Shown piece after piece: positions 14,620 to 23,083 of a DNA stretch of 30,358 nucleotides. The stretch lies in the NCBI GenBank assembly GCA_045119035.1, contig JBGVCU010000045.1:1-30358 (forward strand). Reading direction: 5' to 3'. The position numbers and the translations under genes were made by a program. Within the stretch, counting starts at the first letter, position 1. Every line of letters starts with the position of its first letter. The DNA comes from CAYVQA01 sp045119035 (GTDB taxonomy: Bacteria > Bacillota_I > Bacilli_A > ML615J-28 > CAG-313). Under the pieces are notes generated by a model, which made no database searches, was not told the DNA's origin, and saw only the letters and a list, made by a program, of their open reading frames with translations.

Positions 14620-15075
14620 ATGAAAATTTCAATTGGTGCCGATCATAAAGGTGTAGAACATAAAAAGGCCATTATAAATTATCTACAAAATAAAGGCTTT
14701 TTAGTATATGATGAAGGTCCAAATACTTTAGATTCAGTAGATTATCCAGATTACGCAAAAAAAGTTGCCAAAAAAGTAACTAATAAAGAGGTTGATTTTG
14801 GTATTTTAATTTGTTATACTGGAATCGGAATGTGTATTGCTGCAAATAAAGTTAGAGGAGTTAGAGCATCTTTAGTTCATTTAGTTGAAGATGCAATTCT
14901 TACTAGAGAACATAATAATTCAAATGTTTTATGTTTATCTGCAAAAAACACAACAATTGATGATTCGATTAAAATTGTTGAAGCTTATTTAAATAGTAGT
15001 TTCACAGAAGGACGTCATTTACAAAGAGTCGAAAAAGTTTGTAAAATTGAAGATGAAGAAAGAAAAAGTTTATAA
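14620..15075 (+). CDS. rpiB: Ribose-5-phosphate isomerase B
   Basis: RpiB/LacA-type isomerase converting ribose 5-phosphate and ribulose 5-phosphate in the pentose phosphate pathway. ISIGADHKG opens the fold. The catalytic cysteine is C65 in ILICYTGIGM, where most relatives have GTGIGM after the Cys. AANKVRGVRAS and REHNNSNVLCLSA follow as expected. It is 151 residues. ATG 14620 is set by GAGGTGG (14608-14614); a GTG at 14611 is inside that site. It stands at the head of the ATP synthase gene run, as in Bacillus, where rpiB lies a few genes upstream of atpI. LacA/B subunits are similar, but no lac genes are near. Confidence 0.93.
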   Translation: MKISIGADHKGVEHKKAIINYLQNKGFLVYDEGPNTLDSVDYPDYAKKVAKKVTNKEVDFGILICYTGIGMCIAANKVRGVRASLVHLVEDAILTREHNNSNVLCLSAKNTTIDDSIKIVEAYLNSSFTEGRHLQRVEKVCKIEDEERKSL

Positions 15076-15310
15076 GTTTTTCAAAAATTATAATATTATA
15101 ATGAGCAATATATGGCTACTAATTACAACAATGTTAGTAGGCGTATTAATTGGATATTTTGTAAATAAGAAGTTTCCTACAGAAAAAAATATCTGGTTTA
15201 TTGTTATTATTATCATCTTTTTTGTAATTGGTATTATTAATTTCTTTTATTCCCTAATTGTTAAATCTAAAGATTTTGATAAGAAAATAGAAGGAAATAA
15301 AAATGTATAA
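15053..15310 (+). CDS. AtpZ/AtpI-like small membrane protein
   Basis: 85 residues with two transmembrane helices (about 17-36 and 46-68) separated by a short loop with NKKFPTEKN, and lysine-rich ends. The position directly before atpI, the size and the GxLIGYFVNKKF-like loop fit the AtpZ/AtpI family, implicated in ion-related assembly or Mg/Ca uptake with the ATP synthase. The start is ATG 15053 (a TTG at 15047 is also in frame), overlapping rpiB by 23 bases with no clear ribosome-binding site. It overlaps atpI by 8 bases. The assignment rests mainly on topology and position. Confidence 0.65.
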   Translation: MKKEKVYKFFKNYNIIMSNIWLLITTMLVGVLIGYFVNKKFPTEKNIWFIVIIIIFFVIGIINFFYSLIVKSKDFDKKIEGNKNV

Positions 15311-15674
15311 ATTACCAAGCGAAATTAAAAAATTTTTAACCATATCTATAATTGTTACATGTTTTATTAGTATTATTCTGGCTATTATAAATCCTTATTA
15401 TATAATATTTTTGCTTTTAGGATATCTTAGTTCAATTTTAAACTTACTTAGATCCAATTATCAAATTACATCAATGTTATATAAAGTTGTAGAAAAAAAT
15501 AAAATAGGTCTTATTATTTCAAATATGTTTGGAATGAGTTTATATTTTATTGTACTATTAATTGGATTTTATCTTGGAATAGTTGAAGGTTTTATTGTTG
15601 CCTTAGGAATTATAATTATTAAAATAGTAATAATTTTATCATCTATATTTGTAAAGGATGGTGATTGTAGTTGA
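15303..15674 (+). CDS. atpI: ATP synthase protein I
   Basis: 123 residues with four predicted transmembrane helices (about 11-29, 31-47, 72-91 and 94-116), the AtpI topology. AtpI assists c-ring assembly. AGGAAATAAAA precedes ATG 15303. It ends in TGA, the only such stop among the 35 complete genes annotated here, and is followed by TAT and TAA. The stop overlaps the TTG start of atpB (TTGA). Sequence conservation in this family is low, so the call depends on topology and operon position. Confidence 0.8.
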   Translation: MYKLPSEIKKFLTISIIVTCFISIILAIINPYYIIFLLLGYLSSILNLLRSNYQITSMLYKVVEKNKIGLIISNMFGMSLYFIVLLIGFYLGIVEGFIVALGIIIIKIVIILSSIFVKDGDCS

Positions 15675-16390
15675 TATTAAGTTTAATATCAGAATTTAAG
15701 GATTTTTATAGTCAACTTACAGGTACAGTTAAATCATCATATATAATTGTGCTATTTTTAGTTATTATACTAATTGCCTTAGGATCTTATTTTAAAAAAC
15801 AAGATCCAATGAAAAAACCGAGTGCAATTGGTGCACTTGTAGAATGGTATGTAAATTGGATAAATTCTATTTGCGACGATGTAATGGGTAAATACAGTAG
15901 GAAGTATGCGCCTGTTGTTGGGACACTTGGAATTTTTATATTTCTTGCAAATATTTCAGGTTTATTAGGATTAACTACTCCTACTGGATGTGTATTTGTT
16001 ACTTTAGCATTAGGTTTATTTGCTGGATTCTTTATTCATTTTGCAGGAATTAGACATCAAGGTTTTAAAGCATACTTTAAATCTACATTTATGGAACCTT
16101 CATTTATTATGTTACCACTAAATATTATTAGTGAAATACTTACTCCGTTTTCACTAGCACTTCGTTTATTTGGAAATATTTTAAGTGGAGCTGTAATTAT
16201 GGGGCTTATTTATAACTTACTAATTGGAAGTTTAAGTGGTATTAGTCCTATATTAGCAATTATTGTGCCAGGAATAGTAGCTCCTGTGTTTCATGCAATA
16301 TTTGATATTTTCTTTGGAGCAATCCAAACTTATGTATTTGTGCTACTAACGTCTGTTTTTATTTCTGGAAAATTACCAGAAGAAGAATAA
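15671..16390 (+). CDS. atpB: F1Fo ATP synthase subunit a
   Basis: Membrane stator subunit that forms the two ion half-channels against the c-ring. 239 residues, about five or six helices. The essential arginine is R165 in SLALRLFGNILSG, and the C-terminal helix has GAIQTYVFVLLTSVFI. The start is TTG 15671, with GGTGAT at 15659-15664 pairing to the extreme 3' end of 16S rRNA and TTGA overlapping the atpI stop. No ATG upstream stays open in frame. It is first of the eight structural genes. Confidence 0.95.
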   Translation: MILSLISEFKDFYSQLTGTVKSSYIIVLFLVIILIALGSYFKKQDPMKKPSAIGALVEWYVNWINSICDDVMGKYSRKYAPVVGTLGIFIFLANISGLLGLTTPTGCVFVTLALGLFAGFFIHFAGIRHQGFKAYFKSTFMEPSFIMLPLNIISEILTPFSLALRLFGNILSGAVIMGLIYNLLIGSLSGISPILAIIVPGIVAPVFHAIFDIFFGAIQTYVFVLLTSVFISGKLPEEE

Positions 16391-16405
16391 TTAAGGAGGA
16401 AAATT

Positions 16406-16687
16406 ATGAATTTATTAGCAGTTTTATTATTTTTAGCAGAAGGACTTACAACTGGAGATGGTCTAGCTGTATTAGGTAAAGGTTTAGGTGCAGCTTTAGC
16501 TGTATTTACTGGATTTGGGACTGCCCTTGGACAAGGGGGAGTTGCTGCAAAAGCTGTTGAAGCTGTAGGACGTCAACCAGAAGCTGTTGGTGCTATTCGT
16601 AGTACTATGATCGTAGGACAAGCTGTTGCTGAAACAACTGGTATCTATGGATTTATTACAGCATTAGTAATGATTTTCGTATTATAA
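16406..16687 (+). CDS. atpE: F1Fo ATP synthase subunit c, sodium-type signature
   Basis: 93-residue hairpin of two helices that forms the rotor ring. The loop is GRQPEA and the ion-binding glutamate is E76. Around it are Q43, V74, T77, T78 and Y81. The spacing is exactly that of Q32, V63, E65, S66, T67 and Y70 in the sodium-binding c-ring of Ilyobacter tartaricus, with Ser replaced by Thr. This suggests sodium coupling. AAGGAGGAAA gives a very strong ribosome-binding site, as expected for the high-copy subunit. Confidence 0.96.
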   Translation: MNLLAVLLFLAEGLTTGDGLAVLGKGLGAALAVFTGFGTALGQGGVAAKAVEAVGRQPEAVGAIRSTMIVGQAVAETTGIYGFITALVMIFVL

Positions 16688-16703
16688 GATATAGGAGGTT
16701 TAC

Positions 16704-17291
16704 ATGTTTTTAGCAGTTGATCTTGCTGAAGCAGTAGAATCCGCAATTGAAAATGGTGTTATTTTAATTGAAAATGGAGAAGTTAATTTAGATAAGTTAC
16801 CAATTGCCTTAATTACATTACTTGCGCAATTACTTGCTACAACTGTTCTATTTTTAATTGTTCGTTTTAAGTTTTGGAATGTTGTTACAAACTTTGTAGA
16901 TGCAAGAAAAAATGCTGTTCAAGCTGAACTTGATAAAGCAGAAAATGCAAAAATTGAAGTTGAACAAGCAACTCTTGAAGCTAACGATTTAGTTCAAAAT
17001 GCTAGAACTACAGCAAATAACATTATTAATCAAGCTAAAACTTTATCAGAAAAAGAAGCAGAAAAATTAATTAAAGATGCTCATGAACAAATTGAATCTG
17101 ATAAAGCTAAAGCATTAAGAGAAATTGATCAAAAAGAAATCGACTTAAGAAGAAATCTTCAACAAGAAATTGTTGATGTTGCTTATTTATTAGCTGATAA
17201 AATGGTTAATAAACAAATGGATGAAAAACAAAATCAAATTATAGTTGATGAGTTTTTAAATAGTGATGGTAATGTCAATGATAGAAACTAA
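16704..17291 (+). CDS. atpF: F1Fo ATP synthase subunit b
   Basis: Peripheral stalk subunit. 195 residues: an unusually long leading stretch of about 34 residues, rich in acidic residues, before the transmembrane helix (about 35-55), then FWNVVTNFVDARKNAVQAEL and a long coiled coil rich in Ala, Glu, Lys and Gln. Bacillus AtpF is about 170 residues, and the N-terminal extension accounts for most of the difference. ATAGGAGG precedes ATG 16704. The end overlaps the atpH start. Confidence 0.94.
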   Translation: MFLAVDLAEAVESAIENGVILIENGEVNLDKLPIALITLLAQLLATTVLFLIVRFKFWNVVTNFVDARKNAVQAELDKAENAKIEVEQATLEANDLVQNARTTANNIINQAKTLSEKEAEKLIKDAHEQIESDKAKALREIDQKEIDLRRNLQQEIVDVAYLLADKMVNKQMDEKQNQIIVDEFLNSDGNVNDRN

Positions 17292-17826
17292 AGTAAATGA
17301 TGTTAGTAATGAATATGCAATAGCATTATTTGATTTAGCAAAAGAAAATAAAGAAATTGATTTAGTATATCAAAATTTAAAAGTATTAGTAGACTCTATT
17401 AGAGAAAATAATGATTTTTTAAAAATAATTAATTCTTTTACAATTTCAACTGAAGAAAAGAAAAAAATTATTAAAGATATTTTAAATTTTAAAGAAGAAA
17501 ATTATTTCTTGTATTTTCTATATGTTCTAATTGATAATAATCGTTTTGATCAATTAGGTAATATTTTAAGCTCTTATTATAATTCTATACTACGCTTAAA
17601 TAACCAAATGGAAGTTACTGTTTATACAAAATATTCATTAACAAAAGAACAAATAAAGAATCTAACAAATAAGTTAGAAAAAGATTTTAATAAAAAGATC
17701 ATTTTAACAGAAATAGTTGATAACACTCTTACTGGAGGATTAAAACTTGTTACAAATGATTTAGTATATGACTATACAATTGATGGTCAATTAAAAGAAT
17801 TAAAAGATAAATTGATGAAAGGTTAG
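17272..17826 (+). CDS. atpH: F1Fo ATP synthase subunit delta
   Basis: Links the F1 top to the peripheral stalk. About 184 residues: NEYAIALFDLAKEN at the start of the six-helix domain, and a C-terminal beta part with LTGGLKLVTNDLVYDYTIDGQL, the classic delta end motif. Several in-frame starts are clustered (GTG 17263; ATG 17266, 17272 and 17278), none with a convincing ribosome-binding site. Translation is probably coupled to atpF, which it overlaps by 20 bases. 17272 is a compromise. Confidence 0.92.
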   Translation: MSMIETKVNDVSNEYAIALFDLAKENKEIDLVYQNLKVLVDSIRENNDFLKIINSFTISTEEKKKIIKDILNFKEENYFLYFLYVLIDNNRFDQLGNILSSYYNSILRLNNQMEVTVYTKYSLTKEQIKNLTNKLEKDFNKKIILTEIVDNTLTGGLKLVTNDLVYDYTIDGQLKELKDKLMKG

Positions 17827-17831
17827 GAATT

Positions 17832-19337
17832 ATGAAACCTTTAAGAATTGAAGAAATTAGCTCATTAATTAAAGAACAGATTAAGAACTATCAATCATCA
17901 GTTAAAGAATTAACTATTGGAACTGTTATTAAAGTAGGAGATGGTATTGCTTTAGTTCATGGTATTGATAAAGCTATGAATGGAGAATTACTTGAGTTTC
18001 CTAACGGTTTATATGGAATGGCTTTAAACCTTGAAAAAGATTATGTAGGTGCAATTTTATTTGGTAACTCAAGTCTTACTAAAGAAGGAGATAAAGTTAT
18101 TGCAACACACCGTATTTTAGAAGTTCCTGTTGGAGATGCTTTAATTGGAAGGGTTGTTAATTCTTTAGGTCAACCACTTGATGGTTTAGGACCGATTAAA
18201 ACAGATAAATATCGTCCTGTTGAAAAGAAAGCAACTGGTGTTATGGCGCGTCAAAGTGTTAAACAACCATTACAAACAGGAATTAAAATTATTGATGCTT
18301 TAGTACCAATTGGTAGAGGTCAACGTGAACTTATCATTGGTGATAGACAAACTGGTAAAACTAGTATTGCAATTGATACAATTTTAAATCAAAAAGGACA
18401 AAATGTAATTTGTGTTTATGTTGCAATTGGACAAAAAGAATCAACTGTAGCAAATGTTGTTGAAACTTTAAAACAACATAATGCAATGGATTATTCAATT
18501 GTTGTATCAGCATCAGCATCAAACCCTTCTCCACTATTATACTTAGCACCTTATGCTGGTGTAACAATGGCAGAAGAATTTATGTTTAATGGAAAAGATG
18601 TTTTAATTATTTATGATGATTTATCTAAACATGCTGTTGCATATCGTGAATTATCATTATTATTAAAACGCCCTCCTGGACGTGAAGCGTTCCCTGGGGA
18701 TGTATTCTATTTACATTCAAGATTATTAGAAAGAGCAGCAAAATTATCAGAAAAATTAGGAGGAGGTTCTATTACAGCACTTCCAATTATTGAAACTCAA
18801 GCTGGTGATATTTCTGCTTATATTCCAACAAATGTAATCAGTATTACTGATGGACAAATTTTCTTAAGTTCTGATTTATTCTATTCAGGTATTAGACCTG
18901 CGGTTAATGCTGGGCTTTCTGTATCACGTGTTGGTGGTAATGCTCAAATTAAAGCCGTTAAAAAAGTTTCAGGTACATTAAGAATTGATCTTGCTTCATT
19001 TAGAGAACTTGAAGCATTTACTCAATTTGGTTCAGATTTAGACGCTGCAACAAAATCAAAACTTGATCGTGGTAAACGTACTGTTGAAGTTTTAAAACAA
19101 GATTTACATGTAAGTGTTTCAAGAGAAAACTTATCTGTATTAGTTTATGCTTTAACAAATGGTTACCTAGATGATATTGAACTTGAAGATTTAAAAGCAT
19201 TTGAAGAAGGATTATATAGCTTCTTACAATATGATGCTAATGGTCAAAAAGTTGTTAACATTATTTCTGAAACAAATGAGTTACCAGAAAAAGAATTATT
19301 AAATCAAGTATTACTTGCTTATAAGCAAACTCTATAG
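17832..19337 (+). CDS. atpA: F1 ATP synthase subunit alpha
   Basis: Regulatory nucleotide-binding subunit of the F1 head. 501 residues. The P-loop GDRQTGKT has its lysine at 176; other alpha hallmarks are VGDALIGRVVN, VYVAIGQKEST, RPPGREAFPGDVFYLHSRLLER, ISAYIPTNVISITDGQIFL and IRPAVNAGLSVSRVGG with the arginine finger. TTAGGAATT precedes ATG 17832, five bases after atpH. Codon use is stronger here than in the neighbouring membrane genes, as expected for high expression. Confidence 0.98.
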   Translation: MKPLRIEEISSLIKEQIKNYQSSVKELTIGTVIKVGDGIALVHGIDKAMNGELLEFPNGLYGMALNLEKDYVGAILFGNSSLTKEGDKVIATHRILEVPVGDALIGRVVNSLGQPLDGLGPIKTDKYRPVEKKATGVMARQSVKQPLQTGIKIIDALVPIGRGQRELIIGDRQTGKTSIAIDTILNQKGQNVICVYVAIGQKESTVANVVETLKQHNAMDYSIVVSASASNPSPLLYLAPYAGVTMAEEFMFNGKDVLIIYDDLSKHAVAYRELSLLLKRPPGREAFPGDVFYLHSRLLERAAKLSEKLGGGSITALPIIETQAGDISAYIPTNVISITDGQIFLSSDLFYSGIRPAVNAGLSVSRVGGNAQIKAVKKVSGTLRIDLASFRELEAFTQFGSDLDAATKSKLDRGKRTVEVLKQDLHVSVSRENLSVLVYALTNGYLDDIELEDLKAFEEGLYSFLQYDANGQKVVNIISETNELPEKELLNQVLLAYKQTL

Positions 19338-19346
19338 GAGGAACTT

Positions 19347-20219
19347 ATGGCTAATAATATTCGTGATATTCATAATCGTATTACATCAACAAAGAAAACT
19401 GCAAAAATCACTAAAGCAATGAACATGGTTTCAGCATCTAAATTAAGACTTGCTGAAAAATCAATTAGGGAATATCGTCCTTTTATTGATAAAGCTTATG
19501 ATATTATTTTAAATATAGCATCATCAAGTGAAGATTTAAATCATGCTTTATTTGAAAAACGTGAGATTAAGAAAACTTGTTATGTAGTAATTTCAAGCGA
19601 CCGTGGATTAGCAGGTGCATTTAATGCGAATGTCCTAAAGAAATTAGCCGATATTATTAGTAAACATCAATCAGATGAATATTGTGTATTACCTCTAGGT
19701 TTAAAAGCTTATAGCTATTGTCAAAAACATAAAATACCAATGTTAGTTGATAAACCAGTATTACTTAGAGATGATATTGAATTTAATGATGTTTATAATG
19801 TAACTAAAACATTAGTAATGAATTTCTTACAAAAAACAATTGATAAAGTTGATGTTATTTACAATCACTATATTAATACCTTAATTCATGAAACAACTAT
19901 TGCAACAGTGTTCCCTATTAATAAAGAACAAATTTTAAGTGATAGAAAACAAGAAACTTTCTATGAATTTGAAGGTGGAGTAAATGAAGTACTAAATGTT
20001 GTGTTACCAATGTATATTGAAAATTATATTTATGGACTTATTCTTGATTCAAAAGCAAGTGAACATGCTTCAAGAATGAATTCAATGAAAAATGCAACTG
20101 ATAATGCTGAAGAAGTAATCAATTCATTAGGATTACTATATAATAGAGCTCGTCAAGCAGCAATTACGTTAGAATTAACTGATATTGTTGGTGGAGCTTC
20201 AGTAATTAACGAAAATTAG
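19347..20219 (+). CDS. atpG: F1 ATP synthase subunit gamma
   Basis: Central rotor shaft. 290 residues, two long terminal helices around a small Rossmann-like domain. The N-terminus has DIHNRITSTKKTAKITKAMNMVSASKL, quoted as IHNRITSTKKTAKITKAM followed by NMVSASKL. The centre has VISSDRGLAGAFNANV, and the C-terminus has SEHASRMNSMKNATDNA and NRARQAAITLELTDIVGGA. TAGGAGGAAC precedes ATG 19347. Confidence 0.97.
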   Translation: MANNIRDIHNRITSTKKTAKITKAMNMVSASKLRLAEKSIREYRPFIDKAYDIILNIASSSEDLNHALFEKREIKKTCYVVISSDRGLAGAFNANVLKKLADIISKHQSDEYCVLPLGLKAYSYCQKHKIPMLVDKPVLLRDDIEFNDVYNVTKTLVMNFLQKTIDKVDVIYNHYINTLIHETTIATVFPINKEQILSDRKQETFYEFEGGVNEVLNVVLPMYIENYIYGLILDSKASEHASRMNSMKNATDNAEEVINSLGLLYNRARQAAITLELTDIVGGASVINEN

Positions 20220-20229
20220 GAGGAACAAC

Positions 20230-21636
20230 ATGAACAAAGGATATATTGTTCAAGTTACAGGTCCTGTAGTAGATGTTAAATTCGAAAACGGAGAATTACC
20301 TGCAATTAATAATGCCTTAGAAATCAATGTTCCAGAAAATGAAAATAATGGTGTTGCAATTAAATTAACTCTAGAAGTTGCACTACATAATGGTAGTAAA
20401 ACTGTTAGATGTATTGCAATGGATGCAACAGAAGGATTAGTAAGAGGAATGGAAGTAGTAGATACTGGTCATCCTATTATGGTTCCAGTTGGAGAAGAAA
20501 CATTAGGAAGAATGTTCAATGTTTTAGGTGAACCAATTGATGAACTTCCAGAAGTAGATACAAACCTTCGTTTACCAATCCATAGAGATGCACCAAAATT
20601 AGAAGAACTTTCTGGTAAAGTTGAAATCTTAGAAACTGGTATTAAAGTAATTGACTTACTTGCTCCTTATATTAAAGGGGGAAAAATTGGTCTATTTGGT
20701 GGTGCTGGTGTAGGTAAAACTGTATTAATTCAAGAATTAATTCACAACGTTGCTCAAGAACACGGAGGAATTAGTGTATTCGCTGGTGTTGGAGAAAGAA
20801 CACGTGAAGGTAATGATCTTTATTATGAAATGTCTGATACAGGTGTTATAAAAAAGACTGCCCTTGTCTTTGGGCAAATGAATGAACCACCTGGAGCAAG
20901 AATGCGTGTAGCTCTTACTGGTCTTACAATGGCTGAATATTTTAGAGATCATGAGCATCAAGATGTATTATTATTTATTGATAATATTTTTAGATTTACT
21001 CAAGCTGGTAGTGAAGTTTCAGCTATGTTAGGTAGAACTCCATCTGCTGTAGGATACCAACCAACGCTTGCTACAGAAATGGGTTTACTTCAAGAAAGAA
21101 TTACATCAACAAAAGATGGATCTATTACATCAATTCAAGCTGTATATGTACCAGCGGATGACTATACTGACCCCGCTCCAGCAACTACATTTGCTCACCT
21201 TGATGCTACAACTAACCTTAGTCGTAAAATCAGTGAAGAAGGTATTTATCCAGCAGTAGATCCACTTGCATCAACTTCAAGAGCTCTTGCTCCAGAAGTT
21301 GTAGGTAAAGAACACTATGAAGTGGCTCGTAATGTTCAAAAAACAATTCAAAGATATAATGAATTATTAGATATTATTGCTATTCTTGGTATGGATGAAT
21401 TAAGTGATGAAGATAAAGCTTTAGTTGCTCGTGCAAGAAAAATTAGACTTTTCTTATCACAAAACACTTATACTGCAGAACAATTCACAGGACAACCTGG
21501 GGTATATGTTCCGGTAAAAGAAACTATACGTGGATTTAAAGAAATTTTAGAAGGTAAACATGATAACTTACCTGAAGATGCATTCCGTATGGTTGGTACA
21601 ATTGATGACGCAATTGCAAAAGCTCAAAGATTATAA
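20230..21636 (+). CDS. atpD: F1 ATP synthase subunit beta
   Basis: Catalytic subunit. 468 residues. The P-loop GGAGVGKT has K163. Other sites are GVGERTREGND with the catalytic glutamate, LLFIDNIFRFTQAGSEVSA (Walker B), GRTPSAVGYQPTLATEMG, DDYTDPAPATTFAHLDA and the DELSDEDK version of the DELSEED lever. GGAGGAACA precedes ATG 20230. It is full length and intact. Confidence 0.98.
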   Translation: MNKGYIVQVTGPVVDVKFENGELPAINNALEINVPENENNGVAIKLTLEVALHNGSKTVRCIAMDATEGLVRGMEVVDTGHPIMVPVGEETLGRMFNVLGEPIDELPEVDTNLRLPIHRDAPKLEELSGKVEILETGIKVIDLLAPYIKGGKIGLFGGAGVGKTVLIQELIHNVAQEHGGISVFAGVGERTREGNDLYYEMSDTGVIKKTALVFGQMNEPPGARMRVALTGLTMAEYFRDHEHQDVLLFIDNIFRFTQAGSEVSAMLGRTPSAVGYQPTLATEMGLLQERITSTKDGSITSIQAVYVPADDYTDPAPATTFAHLDATTNLSRKISEEGIYPAVDPLASTSRALAPEVVGKEHYEVARNVQKTIQRYNELLDIIAILGMDELSDEDKALVARARKIRLFLSQNTYTAEQFTGQPGVYVPVKETIRGFKEILEGKHDNLPEDAFRMVGTIDDAIAKAQRL

Positions 21637-21647
21637 GAGAGTAAATT

Positions 21648-22037
21648 ATGCGTTTTACAATTGCTAGTCCAAAAGGATTAATCTCAGACCGAGAAATAGA
21701 TTACGTAGTATCTTGTGGAAAAGATGGACAACTTGGTATATTGGAAAATCATTTACCAGTTGTAGTACCTATTAGTGATGGTTATATTAAAACAGTTACT
21801 AATGGAGTCGAAGAATTCTATGCAGTTAGCGGAGCAATTTTAGAATTTAAAAATAATATTGTAAATGTTATCGCTCAAGAAGCATTGTATGGAAAAACAA
21901 AAGATGAAGCATTTGTAAATTTAGAAGCAGAAAGAACTTTAAGAAAATCTGAAAATCATCGTAAAATGATGGACTTTACAGAAATGGAAAGAGAACTTGC
22001 TTTAAATATTAAACAAATAAAAGCTTCACAACTTTAG
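21648..22037 (+). CDS. atpC: F1 ATP synthase subunit epsilon
   Basis: 129 residues: a beta-barrel N-domain (FTIASPKGLISDREIDYV, then GKDGQLGILENHLPVVVPIS) and a two-helix C-terminal domain (about 87-129), so both the coupling and the inhibitory parts are present. AGAGAGTAA precedes ATG 21648. It is the last gene of the ATP synthase operon, followed by a terminator. Confidence 0.94.
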   Translation: MRFTIASPKGLISDREIDYVVSCGKDGQLGILENHLPVVVPISDGYIKTVTNGVEEFYAVSGAILEFKNNIVNVIAQEALYGKTKDEAFVNLEAERTLRKSENHRKMMDFTEMERELALNIKQIKASQL

Positions 22038-22046
22038 TAAATATAG

Positions 22047-22078
22047 GCCTAGTTAAATGACTAGGCTTTTATTATTTT
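22047..22078 (+). terminator. Rho-independent terminator of the ATP synthase operon
   Basis: GCCTAGT (22047-22053) and ACTAGGC (22060-22066) form a perfect 7-bp stem with a 6-base loop, followed by TTTTATTATTTT. Confidence 0.88.
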
Positions 22079-22106
22079 AAAAATATTTGTTAATTACTTT
22101 ATTAAA

Positions 22107-22135
22107 TTAACTAATAAGTGTAAAATATGTATAAT
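22107..22135 (+). promoter_or_regulatory. Promoter of the M19 dipeptidase gene
   Basis: TTAACT (22107-22112) and TATAAT (22130-22135), 17-base spacing, before the TGAGGT ribosome-binding site at 22145-22150. Confidence 0.6.
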
Positions 22136-22157
22136 ATAATTTTCTGAGGTAATTAAA

Positions 22158-23075
22158 ATGATTATTGATTTACATTGTGATACATTATTATATTTAAATG
22201 AAGAATGTGATTTAAAAGAAGCAAAAGGTCATATTAATTTGGATAAATTAATAAAAGGTAATTATATGTTACAATGTTTTGCGGTTTTTACACATTTAAA
22301 ATATGTTAAAAATCCTAAAGAATTTGTAAATAATAAAATTAATACTTTTTATACTAATATAAATAAATATCAAGACTATATTTCTCATGTTAAAACTTAT
22401 GAAGATATTATAGAAAATAATAAGTTAGGAAAAATTAGTGCATTACTTTCAATTGAAGAATTAGGCTTTATTAATACAATAGATGAAATTGTAGAATTAT
22501 ATAACAAAGGTGTAAGAATGGCAACACTTACTTGGAATTTTGATAATCCATTTGGTAGTCCTTCATGTCTTGGAAATAACGGACTTACTCCCTTAGGAAT
22601 TGAAGCTATTAAAAAAATGGAAGAATTAGGTATTATTATTGATGTCTCTCATTTAAGTGATCAAGGTGTTTATGATATTTTAAAACATACAACAAAACCA
22701 TTTATAGCAAGTCACTCAAATGTTAGAAGTCTTTGTGATATACCAAGAAATTTACCAGATCATCTACTTTTAGAAATGAAAAAAAGAGGATGTATCATTG
22801 GAATGAATTACTATCCTCAGTTTGTTATAAAAGATTCAAATGTATTAAAAATTGATGATTTAATAAAACACATTGATTATTTGAAAAAATTAATTGGTAT
22901 CGATCATATTGCATTAGGATCTGATTTTGATGGTATTGATGGTGAATTAGAAATAAAAGATGCTTCTTTTTTACCACTTCTAAAACTTAAGTTAAAAGAA
23001 CATGGTTATACAGAAGATGAAATAAATAAAATAACTCATCTAAATGCTTTAAATTTATTTAGTAAAATATTATAG
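22158..23075 (+). CDS. Membrane dipeptidase-like M19 peptidase
   Basis: Zinc dipeptidase of the M19 (renal dipeptidase) family, cleaving dipeptides including those with D-amino acids. No signal peptide. The metal site reads in order: DLHCDT (H6, D8), LLSIEE (bridging Glu about 100), DVSHLSD (His), ASHSNVRSLCDIPRN (His and Arg) and GSDFDGI (Asp). It is 305 residues, normal for bacterial members. In other genomes the family also acts in small-molecule biosynthesis, but nothing here points to that. No terminator separates it from the DUF1146 gene. Confidence 0.92.
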   Translation: MIIDLHCDTLLYLNEECDLKEAKGHINLDKLIKGNYMLQCFAVFTHLKYVKNPKEFVNNKINTFYTNINKYQDYISHVKTYEDIIENNKLGKISALLSIEELGFINTIDEIVELYNKGVRMATLTWNFDNPFGSPSCLGNNGLTPLGIEAIKKMEELGIIIDVSHLSDQGVYDILKHTTKPFIASHSNVRSLCDIPRNLPDHLLLEMKKRGCIIGMNYYPQFVIKDSNVLKIDDLIKHIDYLKKLIGIDHIALGSDFDGIDGELEIKDASFLPLLKLKLKEHGYTEDEINKITHLNALNLFSKIL

Positions 23076-23083
23076 GAGAAAAT

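Noticed and set aside
15672..15674. UGA read as tryptophan (Mycoplasma-type code)
   Set aside because: All conserved genes use TGG for Trp and none has an in-frame TGA. The single TGA acts as the atpI stop.
18361..19200. Open frames on the minus strand inside atpA, and similar ones opposite dnaB, prfA, atpD and spoIIQ
   Set aside because: They are low-complexity shadows (His/Leu/Gln-rich) of strongly conserved genes, with no ribosome-binding site.
21068..21259. Small + frame inside atpD, and similar ones inside dnaB (4228), yigZ (24294) and the OppA-like gene (30008)
   Set aside because: They are out-of-frame products of codon bias in the real genes, without initiation signals.
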